Shown piece after piece: positions 25,716 to 36,759 of a stretch of DNA of 64,000 bases. A program made the position numbers and the translations under genes. How positions within the stretch are numbered: position 1 is the first letter of the stretch; every line of letters begins with the position of its first letter. The notes beneath the pieces were generated by a model, which made no database searches, had not been told where the DNA came from, and saw nothing but the letters and a program-made list of their open reading frames with translations. Source of the stretch: Salvator merianae (taxonomy: Eukaryota > Chordata > Lepidosauria > Squamata > Teiidae); assembly GCA_003586115.2 (NCBI GenBank), contig QVOM02000119.1, forward strand, positions 48,757,428-48,821,427, in the 5' to 3' direction.

Positions 25716-25724
25716 GCAGGTATT

Positions 25725-25920
25725 GGATTTTGAAAGGCAGCATATTGTAATGGCTAGAGTAACAGTCTAAAACTAGGAGTCTGAGTTTGAAGCCTGGCCC
25801 AGCCATGGAAGTTCACAGGATTACCATTGGTCATTCACTGCCCCTTAAACTAACCTATCTCACAAGGATATCCCAAGGATAAGAAGAAAAAGAGGATAAT
25901 GGTGTTTTACACTTTGGACT
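25725..25920 (+). repeat. tRNA-derived SINE, plus strand
   Basis: The head has an A-box-like AATGGCTAGAGTA and a B-box-like GAGTTTGAAGCC. The body reads CAGCCATGGAAGTTCACAGG, ATTGGTCATTCACTGCC, CTAACCTATCTCACAAGG and GATAAGAAGAAAAAGAGG, the order of blocks in common squamate SINEs (CCATGAAGCT-CACTGGG-CAGTCACT-CTAACCTACCTCACAGGG). This is the best-preserved copy of this SINE type in the window and sits just after an L2 end. Confidence 0.75.
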
Positions 25921-27597
25921 ATTTTCCTGTCCATTTCTTATGTCTGCTCAGATTTCAGTTCCACCTGCCTGGAGGAGGCAACTATCAGACAATAGTTTTT
26001 TATTCACCTGATTTCTTCTAAAGAATCAGAACCAAAGAAAAAGAGCAAAACAAAAAAAACCCAGCAAACATGTATAATTAATATTCATTAAATCCTACCA
26101 AAGGATCCCCAATCATTATGCACAGAACAAAAACTAGTTAGTGATCCAAACTGAACCATCACATATGCATAAGTGTGCAGTTGGACCCTTTTGCAAAACT
26201 GAAGTTTTCTCAAGAGTATTTAAAAGTGAAAGCTGCATTTCTAATAAACATTCCTCCTTCAGTTGGGTTGGAAACTTAATCTTGGAAGAACAGAGGCTTC
26301 CACGGCCGGTTTTCATCTCACTTCTTGCAGTTTTTGGGTTGCCATGCTGCATTCCATAGTTCTGATTTGAAACTAAGCAATCAGATATGGCTATAATATC
26401 CATCTTCAGAGGATCTGACTTACCAGAAGAGTCAAATGCTGGTCTCATGGTCCATTGAAATCATATCCAAAAGTTTAGGTTCAAAGCAGAACTGTGGAAT
26501 GCAGCGTAGCAACCCTAAAACTGCGACAAGTAACCATAATCTCGCTTAGAACAGAGCACCACTGAGCAAAATAGAACTTAATTCTGCATGGACTTGGTTA
26601 GGATTGCACTGATTGATGTTATGATTGCTTGGGAATCTTGACTTGTATTCTAACATGCAAAAACATTTTTTTCGTACAGCTCAGCAAATGAATGCTGCAA
26701 CCAGAAGTATCTCTCACAGCTCTTCAAAAACAGTCCTCTTATGATTCACCTGTGCAGAATAAAAGAATAATTGTTCATTTAAAAAAAGCGAATGCCCAGA
26801 AAGAAAAAGCACGTCCTGCCACTCAAGGAGAGTCACAGATTCATATATATAAAAATACAAAACTGCCTCCACATGGCTGAGATTAAGGATACCAGAGTTT
26901 GAGGAATGTTGGACATAATTTTTGACACACATACACCACTTTACAGAAAAGCAAATAAGTATGAAAGATTCTAACAGCAAGTTATCAAAGTCAACCATTT
27001 TAAAACATATCTAACAACCTGCTGCAAACTAAAGTCCTCAGTCAAAGTCTAGCTGCCAGGTCAGACCATGTACCCTAATGCTGCAGATAGAAAGGAACTG
27101 CTTATGAGAAGGCTGCTTAACAGTTCACTCTGCTGAGTGTTTCTTTTAAATGTACAGAGGGAAAAAGACAAGTTAATTATATCTGAGTTCATAGATCTAT
27201 AGCCAAGAAAGTTCCTGTCACATGATATAAATTTTTACTGTTAATTCCCCTCCAAGGCATCTATGCAAGCAAAAGGAATAAACATTCAGCTAATTATTAG
27301 AAATAATGGGGAGAGGACAGCTGGGGGTCACAACCCATTGCCCCTCAAATGATCAACCTCATCACCTCTGGCACTTCTGAATTATGGTACTACTGACTTG
27401 GGTCAACTGAGAGTTCTGGCACTGCTGATTTTGGCACTTCTGAGAGAGTCTGAGAAGTTAGCTGCATTTTTTTGGAAAGAACGCCTATGGCCTTGGGAGC
27501 CATTAGGAAGAGACTGCATTTTTTCCCTATTATTATTCAATGGAGTTCTGAGAAACAACCCCCACTACCACTATTTTCCCAGAGGCACAATAATTTA
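25921..27597. other. Unassigned DNA with one short repeat
   Basis: No gene seen. At 26558-26616 the blocks AGAACTTAATTCTGCATGGAC and TTAGGATTGCACTG are an inverted-orientation copy of the CAATCCTAT repeat at 23615-23692. The rest is unassigned. Confidence 0.4.
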
Positions 27598-27795
27598 GGG
27601 CTCAGGTTCACTTGAGTTTTAATCTGTTTTTGATCCAGCCCCTGAGTGACAGAACAAATTAACAAAGTTATGAGCCATTTTCCTTCTAAATTATCTAACC
27701 TAGAAAATCCACTCTGAGATTAGATAAAGTGAAAAGAAAATAGCTTGTCACTTTGTTGATATGTTCTCTTGTTCTGGAATTACATCAAATACCCT
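27598..27795. mobile_element. Palindromic MITE, family A copy 2
   Basis: Its arms are GGGCTCAGGTTCACTTGAG, GTTAATCTG-like blocks and ATTATCTAACCTAGAAAA near the centre, followed by GAGATTAGATAAAGTG and the inverted block GCTTGTCACTTTGTTGATATG. The centre and the GAACAAATTAACAAAGTTATGAGCC block pair as in the copies at 16124 and 46823. The right end is degraded, so its end coordinate is approximate. Confidence 0.55.
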
Positions 27796-28194
27796 TTGTA
27801 TTTGTGGATCTGGAATTCCGCAAGGTTTTCTAGGAGCCTAACCTACTGTCTTCCCTTGTGACTTCCAGCCCTTCACTTTTATGACTGTCAGCTGACCAAA
27901 GGCTTTTCACATTACCAAACACTCACTAGGGATGTGCCTATTTTCTGGGGGTTGATTCATACAGAACTGAGTCCTGGAATCAACCAACCAGCTTTTGGGA
28001 ACCTGCCCAAAGGAAATAATGGGGGAACCCAACTTGACTTCTCAGCAACAGGAATCCAGTTTCAATACAGAGCAACAAATAGCAAACCTGGAAATCCCCT
28101 TCCATTCCAGCAATACTCAAGGAAGCTTGGGGCATGCTCTAAGAGTAGGGGCTGAGTAGCATTCAGGGGCATTCACTCTAATTCACTCTAATCT
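27796..28194. other. Unassigned DNA
   Basis: No gene or repeat recognised, apart from a 10-bp direct duplication (ATTCACTCTA) at 28171-28190. Confidence 0.4.
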
Positions 28195-28328
28195 GGGGAT
28201 GCAGCTGGTGTGCAGTCAAGAGAGATGGGGCATAGCTTGTGCACAGGCAGAATTTCTGATCACTGAGTGAAGTTCTGCCTGCACACAAGCTCAACTCTCT
28301 TCACTGCTAACCTACTGCAGCCCCAGCT
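28195..28328. repeat. Palindromic foldback element (about 134 bp)
   Basis: Left-arm blocks CAAGAGAGATGGGGCATAGC and TTGTGCACAGGCAGAATTTC pair with right-arm GAAGTTCTGCCTGCACACAA and GCTCAACTCTCTTCACTGC around a centre near 28260. The outer arms (ATGCAGCTGG / CCCCAGCTGG region) are weaker. Probably a foldback MITE. Target site not identified. Confidence 0.55.
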
Positions 28329-29699
28329 GGTGCACAAAAGTTTGCAGCACTCAGTGGGAAGATGTCAACTACCCGGATGCCTGCCAGGCAGCCTGCCTCA
28401 TTTCTAAGCATACAACCCAAATCTGTCAGATGAATACCTGTGGCTGAGGGGTAAGCAGCAGGCAACCAACTAGCCACACCATTTGAGCTCAGTTGAGTCA
28501 GCTTGTCAATGCCCTAGGAGTTTGGGCACTCATAAGAGCCAAAACCACATTCTTTTAGCCTACCTCATCTCAAAATCAAGCTGAGCAAGCCAGGCTTTCT
28601 TGATGCCAAGACAGCTCAACATGAGTGGCCTGGAACATCTCTCTTTTGCACCCATTCTCCCTTTATTTGACCCTTTGTATTAACTTCCTTTTCTGAATTA
28701 TATATAAATAATACACACACACACACAGACACACAGACACCATGCTTTTTATTTGGCTTGATTGTTATCCTCCAACATTCGTCTCGAACTATAACTAAGC
28801 TTTAAGCAAAGTTAATAGCATTTACAAACACCTTTACCTCACTGCTACTGGCTCTAACCCTTTTCCTTCTCATTTCTTCATTCATTGCTTTAGATTGTTG
28901 CCAGCATAATTCTGTAAGGTGGTATACACATAAATAGTACTATTGTATACAAATAAAATGTACAGTAATTCACAGATATTGGTTGTTTCTAAGGTTTCTG
29001 CTTCAACATATTGACAGAAATAAGCTTCATTATTACTTTATTCCTTCTAGCATTATACCTTCTACTTAATTCAGGAATAAAATAAAAACAGAAAAAAATA
29101 AAGTATTACCTAGGCTGGAATCACTTAACAGATACACTGACGTCCATTCATAAGCTAAAATTCTAGATTTTAGGCCTGGGACCCTTTAAAGGTTCCTGAA
29201 TCATCAGTTAAAAGCCAATTGGGTCAAATAATTCTAAGGGTGAGCAAACTGAGATACAAATGATCAATGAAGATTCAGCCTATTCCATGTGACTCCACGT
29301 GAGATTTCCAGAAGAAGGTTGGCACAGAAAGAAGGTTGGCACAAATTTCCAGAAGAAGGTTGGCACAGCACATTATTATTAAATAAATAATGCCCTTAAA
29401 GCACTTTATAGGGTGATAGTGCACAGGCTATAATTGTCCTCAATATCTCAAGAGTACACCTACGCCATGCCCACACTACTCTTCCAAAACAATGAATGAA
29501 AATCTAAAAAGAGCTTAGAAGAACAACTGTCTCCCCTTTAAGGACCTTTGTCTCAATCTAAGTCCTGAAGATGAAGGGGTCTCATTGTACACAAAGAAGG
29601 TGGGGGTGGGCTGCCCTGCACATATTCAGTTACTACATACTTTTTACTCTCATGTGGCAGAAAACCACTTGAGTCTTATAGCTAGAATGTTGCCCTGGG
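28329..29699. other. Unassigned DNA with simple repeats
   Basis: Contains a CA-rich microsatellite at 28711-28740 (CACACA with CAGACA interruptions) and a short tandem duplication at 29303-29367, where the block GAAGAAGGTTGGCACA is repeated about three times, twice preceded by ATTTCCA. Otherwise no gene or element recognised. Confidence 0.6.
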
Positions 29700-29945
29700 A
29701 TTTGGGAAGCCAAGAACCAATTCATGGAAGTCAGTGCTATCAATGGCTGTTAGCCTAGATGGCAGCACAAGGTAGCATGCCTCCAAAGGCCAGCTGTGGG
29801 AAAACTGCAACCAAAGCAAAACGTGTGCTCATGTCATGCTGGTGGGCTTCCCTGTGCAACTGGTTAGCCACTGTAAGAACAGACTGCTGGACTAGATGGT
29901 CCATGGGTTGGATCCACGGGGGCATTTCTTATATCCTTATGTTCA
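29700..29945 (+). mobile_element. CR1 LINE 3' end fragment, plus strand
   Basis: The CR1 3' UTR blocks are visible in order: ATTCATGGAAGTCAG, GGCTGTTAGCCTAGATGGC, GCCTCCAAAGGCCAG, GTTAGCCACTGTAAGAACAG, TGCTGGACTAGATGGTCC and a terminal TCTTATATCCTTATGTTC. The same order occurs at the 3' end of the CR1 at 30829-33030. Confidence 0.8.
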
Positions 29946-30030
29946 TATCCCCACTCAACCATAGAAGCTCACTGGTAATCCTGGGTCAGTTACTGCCTTC
30001 CAACTTAACAAGGTTCAGTGCTGCCAACTC
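29946..30030 (+). repeat. SINE body fragment, plus strand
   Basis: CCCCACTCAACCATAGAAGC, TCACTGGTAATCCTGGGTCAG and TTACTGCC match the central part of the SINE at 25725-25920. The tRNA-like head is absent because the fragment abuts the CR1 3' end. An A18 run follows at 30073-30090. Confidence 0.55.
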
Positions 30031-30409
30031 CCTGTTAGGAAAGCTGCTAATAAGAGCCAAGAAAATCTCTTTAAAAAAAAAAAAAAAAAAGACACTAAAC
30101 TTGTACCAGCACTGCTTGTCTAAAATATTTTATAAAAGCCTGAGAAAGCTTGTGGTCTAAACTATTTCATCAAAGCCTGTAGCTCCACTGTACAAATCTT
30201 GATTGTTATTGTTGTACTTGGTCATTATTCCCTTGAGGTCCAAAACTGACTTTGATAATTCATAAATACCACATTATCTTCCTAGACCAACTCCTTATTG
30301 AGAGAATTCAGCTGGTAACATCACTAACCATTTGATCACACAATTTTAATTTCACAATTTTTAACTGCTTGAACATTCAGCTTCCACATTCCATGCTGTT
30401 ATCTGACAA

Positions 30410-30828
30410 TGGACTGCTAAAGGAGGTGTTGTCATTTGCCCCAGGAAATTTGATACTGGAGTCCACCGAAATCTGCTTAATAAATTTGCAAAGCACTTTG
30501 AGGATAGAATCATTCATCTTCATGCCAACATGATCACCACATCTTATACAGAATCTAGTGAGGTGTCTGGATCACTTTCTGTTTTTGAGGGTTGAAGGAT
30601 AAAGCACTTGTTGTTATCCAGCCTGCAACATGCTTTCTGGATCCTTGCTCCTCTTGGCTTATTAGAACTGGCTGGGAGGGAATGATTGGGTCAATCCAGG
30701 GAGCAGTAAACACATTCCTGTTTGAAGGAGTGGTCCTGCTGGCTTTAAAAAAAGCAGTGGTTTCTCCATTCCTGAAAAAGTCCTCCCAAGAGTCATAGGT
30801 TCATTCCAACTACTGCTCAGTCACAAAT
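30410..30828 (+). mobile_element. L2 LINE, left arm of a split copy, plus strand
   Basis: This decoded fragment comes from between the endonuclease and the RT of an L2: FAKHFEDRIIHL, then the ATCFLDPCSSWLI block and ALKKAVVSPFLKKSS, ending in NYCSVTN. It stops at the CAAAT at 30824-30828, where a CR1 is inserted. The reading resumes after the CR1 at 33031, so the two arms are one element. Stops and shifts show it is old. Confidence 0.75.
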
Positions 30829-31661
30829 ACACAGTGCTAAAAACATCAAAAGAAATAATAAAATCTTGTTTAAGTACATCAGAATTAGGAATCCAACCAG
30901 GAAAGCAGTTGAATCATTAGATGACAATGGACAGAAATGGATAATTAAAGAGGACAGGGAGATTGCAGGGAGCCTAAATGAACTATTTGCCTCTGTTTTC
31001 ACTGAGAAAGACAGAGGGCACATGACTGCAGCTGAACCTATCTTTTCAGGGAGGGAGTCATAAGAATTAAATTAGATAGAGGTAACCAGGTCGGAGGCCC
31101 TTGCAGGTTTTAATAAACTAAATGCTTAAAAAAAAATCACCAGGACCATATAGCTTTCATTTGAGACATCTTAAAGAACTCAAATGTGAAATTGCTTATT
31201 GTCTAGCAAAAATATAGAATCTTTCCCTAAGATCAGACTCTGTGCCTGAAGACTTGGGTGCAAACATTACACCAATCTTCCAAAAAAGATCCAGGTCAAG
31301 TGATGAAAACCATAATTAAGCATAAAATTAGTATACACAATGGAGCAAGCATTGCTGAAGTAAAAGCCCCATGGCTTCTGCAAAGGTACATCATGCCTTA
31401 TTAACTTGCTAGAATTCTTTGAAAGTGTTATTAAAAACTTGGATGAAGGTGATCCAGTTGACATTGTCTATATGAACTTTAAGAATGCTTTTGACAAATT
31501 CCCTCAATAAAGGCTCCTGAATAAAATAATCAGTAATGGAAAAAGAGGACAGGTCCAGTCCTGGATTGGTAACTAGTTAAAGGACAGGAAAGAGAGGACA
31601 ATAATAAATGGACACTTATCAGAGTGGAGACAAGTAAAAAGTGGTATCCCCCAAGGTTCAG

Positions 31662-31769
31662 TGTGGAGAAAACTAAGACCTTTGTTGAATGTATGCCAGG
31701 ATCCGGGAGGGGCTGCCTTGGTGGAGAGAGCTGAGAGAGATTAGTGTTTCCAGCTGAACGCAGCTGAAG

Positions 31770-31803
<34 letters not shown>

Positions 31804-31997
31804 TAGCATGATTGTGTTGGGCGGTTCCTGGATCCAGGTGTTACAGCTTGTAATTATACTCCTTTGTTTGAAACTCTAATAAAAAGTGGGACTTTCCAGA
31901 GAGCCTTTGGTCTATCTGGAACGGTGGCCCCCTTTTCCCTCAGCTTTGTCTGAAAACCTTCATTTGCACCCAACTCTTTGGGTGCGGTTGTGCGTCA
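31662..31997. mobile_element. Solo LTR (336 bp) nested in CR1
   Basis: The insertion interrupts the CR1 RT right after the PQGSV codons. It begins TGTGGAGAAA and ends GTGCGTCA, giving the TG...CA termini of an LTR. It is flanked by perfect 6-bp direct repeats GTTCAG (31656-31661 and 31998-32003). Inside are an AATAAA at 31878-31883 and a (TG)n run. No internal viral genes are present, so it is a solo LTR left by recombination. A 6-bp target duplication is typical of class II (beta/alpha-like) endogenous retroviruses, but the family is not identified. Orientation is probably plus from the position of AATAAA. Confidence 0.8.
31771..31802. repeat. (TG)n microsatellite in the solo LTR
   Basis: About fifteen TG dinucleotides in an uninterrupted run. 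Confidence 0.95.
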
Positions 31998-33030
31998 GTT
32001 CAGTATTTGGGAACTGTGCTTTTAAATTTATTCATAAATAATCTAGAAATAGGGGTAAGCAGTAAGCTAAAAAAGTTTGCTGATGATACTAAATTATTCA
32101 GGACTGCAAAGAGTTCCAGAGGAATCACTTGACACAGGGTGAGCTGGCAACAAAGTGGCAAATGCACTTCAATCTTAGTAAGCTGAAAGCAAAGAACTCC
32201 AATTATACCTACAAATTGATGGGGACTGAGTTTTCTGTGACAAGACCAGGAAAGGAACCTTGGGGTTCTGGTGAACAGCTCAATGAAAATGTCGACCCAT
32301 TGCGCAGCAGCAGTGAAAAAAGCAAATTCAATGCTAGGGTTAATTAGGAAAGGAACACAAAATAAGCATAATTGTGCCTCTTTATAAATCTATGGAGAAG
32401 CCACATTTGGAATATTGTATACAATACTGGTCATCACTCCTCAGAAAGAAAATTGTGGAAGTGGAAAAAATACAGGAAAAGGCAACCAGAATGATCAAGG
32501 GGCTGGAACACTTCCCTGATGAAATCAGACTGCAACGTCTAGGCCTCTTCAGTCTTGAAAACATTTAAGAGGTGACATGATTGAAGTATATAAAATCATG
32601 AATGATGTGGAAAAGGTGGATACAGAAAACACTGGAATGAGCGGACACTCTGCAAAGCTGATGGGCAGGAGAATTAGGACTGACAAGGGGAAATATTTTT
32701 TCACCCAGAAGGTCATTGATCTATGGAATTTACTTCCAGAAGAGGTGGTGACAGCAACCAACCTGAATTAGTAAGAGTTAAGACAATTCATGGAGGATAG
32801 CCATATCAATGGTTATTAGAATTGATGCCTAGATAACCAGCTCCAGTTGGAAGAGACAAGCAGGATGCCGCCAAAGGCCATTTGCAGAAAGTTGAGAGCA
32901 GATGAAGATTTTGCCTTTATCTTCTGCTTGAGAATGTTCAGAAGCAATTGGTGAGCACTGTATGAGACAGGATACTGGACTAGATGGGTTGTGGGCTGAT
33001 CCAGCAGATCTCCTCTTATGGCTTATGTTC

Positions 33031-34360
33031 CAAATGCCACCTTTGGGGCAGATTCTGAAAAAAATAGTGCTTGTGTAATTGGTAAAACCTATTATCTAGA
33101 TCCAGTTCAGTCTGGATTACGATTTGCTTTTAGGATATAATCAGTCTTTGTTGTCCTTATGGATGACATTCTGCCGGATAGAGACATAGGAGATACTACG
33201 CTACTGTTTCTTCTTAATCTTTTGTGGCTTTTGATACAGATGACGGTATCCTCCTAGATTAGCTATGTGGGATTTTCCTTTTTAAAATATCTTAAGACTA
33301 TGCTACAGTGTTTCCACTTCTATCTGCAGGCACAGATTATCTCAGATGACGGTTCTGGTAAATTGTGCCTTGGCATCCAGGCAGCTTGGTTGCAGCACAC
33401 CACAGGATATCATTTTATCTCCAACACTACACAAACATCTATATGAACCCTCTGAGAGAGGTCATCAGGAATTTTGAATGGGATATTATCAATATGCTGA
33501 CAATATCCTATTTGGTTTCTCCATAACATCTGAATCAGGAGAAGCTGTGAACATCCTTAACTGGTTCTTGAATGCAGTGACAGGATGGAATGGATGAGAG
33601 CCGACAGACTACAGTTGAATACTGACAATGTAGAAACACTGTGGATAGGTGGTTCCTAAGTTCAGGAATTGAGGAATATGCCTGTTCTAGATAGGATTGT
33701 TCTCCTGAAAGAATAGGTACAGAGCACATGGATACTCCTGGAATCTTTAGAGTCAATACTGTCAACAATTACAGTTGATGTAACAGATACACCTCAACCT
33801 GAACAGGAATAGTCTAGGCACTGTTGTCTATGTGCTCATAACCTCTTGCGTAGATTACTGCAATACACTGTATGTATACCAGAAACTGCAATTAGTGCAA
33901 CACTGCAGCCATGTTATTGAGTAGCGTACCTCCTCCTCTCTATAACACAGCAGTGCTTAAACAACTGCAATGGTTGCCAATTAGCTCTCAAGTCAAATTC
34001 AAGATTTTATGTGTAAGTCCGTAAATGCCTTGAGTTCAGGCCAGTCCCTCTCTACCATGACCTGCTGTTGGTGCCACAAATTACCAAATACCAACTAGCA
34101 GCTGCCATCACATCTTTTTTTGTGGCAGCACCTATGTTTGGTTTGGGCTTCTCTCTGAGATTCATAGGACACCTACAATTACATCTTTTAGGAACCACCT
34201 GAAAACATTTCTTATCACCCAATCCTTCCCAGTGTGGAAGTTTTCTTCCTCTCCCACTCAATGTTTTTAAATTATATTAAATTATGTTTCTATGTGTATT
34301 GGCTGTTCTTATTTATTTTTAATGTGAACTACTTTGAGATTTATAAATAAACTATGTTTT
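33031..34360 (+). mobile_element. L2 LINE, right arm of a split copy, plus strand
   Basis: Continues the L2 interrupted at 30828: TYYLDPVQSGLRFAF (about 33090), LMDDILPDRD, a YADD-equivalent block degraded to Y-C/A-DNILFGF at about 33490, ITSCVDYCNTLYMYQKLQLVQH-like frames at 33840-33900, the QWLPIS region (about 33970) and an L2-like 3' UTR ending GAACTACTTTGAGATTTATAAATAAAC. Broken by many stops. Confidence 0.75.
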
Positions 34361-34510
34361 TCCCTAGTCTGATTCTTTCTTAAAAAGTCATTAAGTAGAA
34401 TAGAATGCTTTTTGTTGCTAAGCAAAAACTGAAATCCCCAAACTGTCACTGCTGAATAAAATGGGAATAAGAAGTACTATATATTCCACCTGGAGCTTCT
34501 TGGAGGAAAG

Positions 34511-34665
34511 ACAGTCTTGAAAGCATTTAAGAGGTGACATGACTGAAGTATATAAAATCATGAATGGTGTGGAAAAGGTGGATATAGAAAAATTCTTTTC
34601 TCTAACACACAACACTGGAATGAGGGGACACTCATTTAAATTAAAATTTAGAAGTAATATTGTTA
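34511..34665 (+). mobile_element. CR1 fragment, plus strand
   Basis: Reads TTTAAGAGGTGACATGACTG and AAAATCATGAATGGTGTGG, then a TGGAATGAGGGGACACTC block. It matches the CR1 copy at about 32565-32650 closely but has an extra segment missing there. It is a short isolated piece. Confidence 0.7.
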
Positions 34666-35512
34666 ATTTATCAATTAAGCCTATAAAAATAAATTTTAAA
34701 GAAAGAAAATTAGTTTACTTTAGCCTCTAGTACAGCATTTGTTACCTTGATGTTTCTTGGAAATTTTGGACTATAATTCCCTAGCAAGAATCGCCAGGGA
34801 TTTAAGGAACTGTCACCCTAAAATATTAAGAAGGCACCAGGCTGTCAAAGTCTGCCTAATAACTTACTCTAAGCATTCTGGGCAATTAGTTGAAGATTTT
34901 TTTTTGAGGGATTAAACTTTCTTTATCATTCACCTTGCTGAATCGACTCTCTCCACTAACACTGGTACTGCTCAAAAAGTCAACATACAACAACAGCTCT
35001 TTTCCAGTCTTTTGACATCTAAGAGTGCTCCTTGAACACAAAGCAACATTTATTTTTTGCAAATCTTAGAAGTCCATGGTTAATCCAAATCCACGTCAAC
35101 TTTTACAGTTAATTATGTACACAAGTTTTCAGAATTGTTACCATTACTTGAAAAAAATCCAAAGACTGAAATCACAAGGGGAAACATGAATCCTCTATTT
35201 ATTCAGAGAAAAGCGGAGGCAGCTGCAAAGTAAATATTGCTTCACAGTTTCTTATGTATTTATTTTCACGCACAGCCCTCTCTAAGTTAAATAAAATACA
35301 ATTCAATGTTCATCTTAGGGTGGGACCTACACTGAGAAGAAGTCTGTTTCCCCTTGAACCTCATAGATATTAGGTAGATATTTGAGAGGAAGTAAAATAT
35401 TGTTTTATGAAAACATAATATTCTAGAAGGAATAAGCCTTTTAAGTAAGTAACATCTTATAATTATTATTGTTCATATCAACACACTTTGGTTTTTAATT
35501 AAAAGTAAAGAA
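34666..35512. other. Unassigned DNA
   Basis: No gene seen. The stretch at 34745-34805 (TTTTGGACTATAATTCCC) may be a remnant of the palindromic repeat listed at 35513. Confidence 0.35.
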
Positions 35513-35636
35513 GCTGTGGTCTTACAGATGTTAATGGACTTTAGCTTTTATCATCCCTATCACTGATCATGTTGTTGGGTCAACTAAGAGTCCAGCGATA
35601 ACCAGGCCACAAATTTCTCACCCCTGTTATAAGAAC
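35513..35636. mobile_element. Palindromic MITE of the CCAGATGTTGCTGGACTA family, degraded
   Basis: The pattern is TGGTCTTACAGATGTTAATGG, ACTTTAGCTTTTATCATCCC, a centre ATCACTGATCATG, then GTTGGGTCAACTAAGAGTCC and GGCCACAAATTTCTCACCCC. This follows a widespread amniote foldback repeat with GTGGCCCTCCAGATGTT, ACTACAACTCCCATC and inverted copies of both. Other remnants are at 38476, 47062 and 50162. Confidence 0.6.
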
Positions 35637-35814
35637 ACACTTCACAGCATTTCTTAAATTAAGTTTAATACTACAAGCCCATAACTGCCCAGATAGACGA
35701 CTCCAGCAAGGACAGTTCACATGCATAAGAATGCAAGAAACAGCTCGAAAAAGCAATTGTCTCAGTTCTGGCCATCTTACTTTATGACTCAGGCTAGGCA
35801 CAAATAGTTCAGGG

Positions 35815-36405
35815 AAGGACAATGAAGATAATTAAGGGTCTGGAAATCCAAGATATATTTAGCTTTGCAATAAGGCTGGAAGGGAAAGAGATACTATAAC
35901 CCTATTAAATTATCTGAAAAGATATCATAGACCAGTAATTCCCAACCTGGGGTACATGTACACTCAGGGATACAAACCATGACATTTAGGGGTATGCAAA
36001 AAAAATTAAATAATAATGGGGAAAGGCATATAACAGCAACTATATTGATTACAAACATTTTGTTATTTGTAGAAATGGGCTGCTAAGGAGTATGCAAGTG
36101 AAAAAAAGGTTGGGAACCACTGTCATAGATGGCAATGACTTGTTCATTATCATCCCAGAATGGAGCCCATGAACTAAAGAACTTAAAAATAGATTTTGGT
36201 CGAACAACAGAAAAAACTTCCACACAGTAAGAGCAGTTTACTCTGGAACTGATCATCCACAGAATTAGTGGCATTTGCTTCATCGCATCCATTCAAGCAG
36301 AGGTTAGGCAGGCACCTGATGGAGACATTTTAATCGGAAGGCCTCTATGGAGTCAAGAGTTACACTTGACAGGCTATATGTTCCCTTCCACAACTATGAT
36401 TCTAT
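35815..36405 (+). mobile_element. CR1 3' end interrupted by a hAT MITE, plus strand
   Basis: The element ends with CATATG-like CR1 tail sequence: TTCCCTTCCACAACTATG followed by ATTCTATGAG near 36400. Upstream, CAACAGAAAAAACTTCC, ACACAGTAAGAGCAGTTTAC and AGGCAGGCACCTGATGGAG follow the CR1 C-terminal and 3' UTR layout. A hAT MITE at 35933-36122 splits it, so the CR1 is older. The 5' limit is uncertain. Confidence 0.65.
35933..36122. mobile_element. hAT-type MITE (190 bp) with 8-bp TSD
   Basis: Left end CAGTAATTCCCAACCTGG and right end read inward CAGTGGTTCCCAACCTTTTT are inverted repeats. Flanks TCATAGAC (35925-35932) and TCATAGAT (36123-36130) match at 7 of 8, the hAT target length. Interior blocks (GGGGTAC..., ...TATGCAAGTGAAAAA) are shared with 4758-4973, which is in the opposite orientation. 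Confidence 0.85.
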
Positions 36406-36600
36406 GAGTGCAACCATCAAATACAGCAGTCAAGAAGGTTAACCCCAGGCTTCCTACATTGTCATAATGTTCAGGTTGGTTAGCGAGGTACTTCAAATAT
36501 ATTTCTCTCTTTCTCCTGCCTAAAAATCACCTTACTGATATTAGTAGTTGTAGCATAAAGAGAAAAAAAAACACTAAGTAGTGCTGGTTTGAGTGATTAA

Positions 36601-36756
36601 GGGTTATTCCATACTGGCCAGTATACCAGACCAGCAAGAGTACTAGAAGCCTCCCTTCTGCAAGGAAGGCCCAGCCGGGGTCTTCCTTAGACCACAGCAG
36701 TATGTGGAAGGGAAGCTCCTAGCACACTTGCTGGTCTGGCCAGTGCAGAATTGTCC
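36601..36756. mobile_element. PIF/Harbinger-type MITE (156 bp), TAA target site
   Basis: Left arm GGGTTATTCCATACTGGCCA and right arm read inward GGACAATTCTGCACTGGCCA pair along about 60 bp (both then run AGACCAGCAAG..TACTAG). TAA flanks it on both sides (36598-36600, 36757-36759), the 3-bp target site of PIF/Harbinger elements. No coding capacity. Sister copy at 40595-40740. Confidence 0.75.
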
Positions 36757-36759
36757 TAA

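Larger units (their letters stand above)
30829..33030 (+). mobile_element. CR1 LINE nested in L2, plus strand, decayed
   Basis: The CR1 starts just after CAAAT (30824-30828) and ends just before CAAAT (33031-33035), a 5-bp target-site duplication. RT landmarks in order are: KSPGPYSFHLRHLKEL (about 31140), DPVDIVYMNF-like (about 31450), PQGSV (about 31655), then after an LTR insertion LLNLFINNLE and KKFADDTKLF (about 32075), KPHLEYCIQYWSS (about 32400), RLQRLGLFSLEN and DLWNLLPEEV. The 3' UTR has the CR1 ATACTGGACTAGATGGG end and finishes TCTTATGGCTTATGTTC. Many stops. It is 5' truncated, about 1.86 kb without the LTR. Confidence 0.85.
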
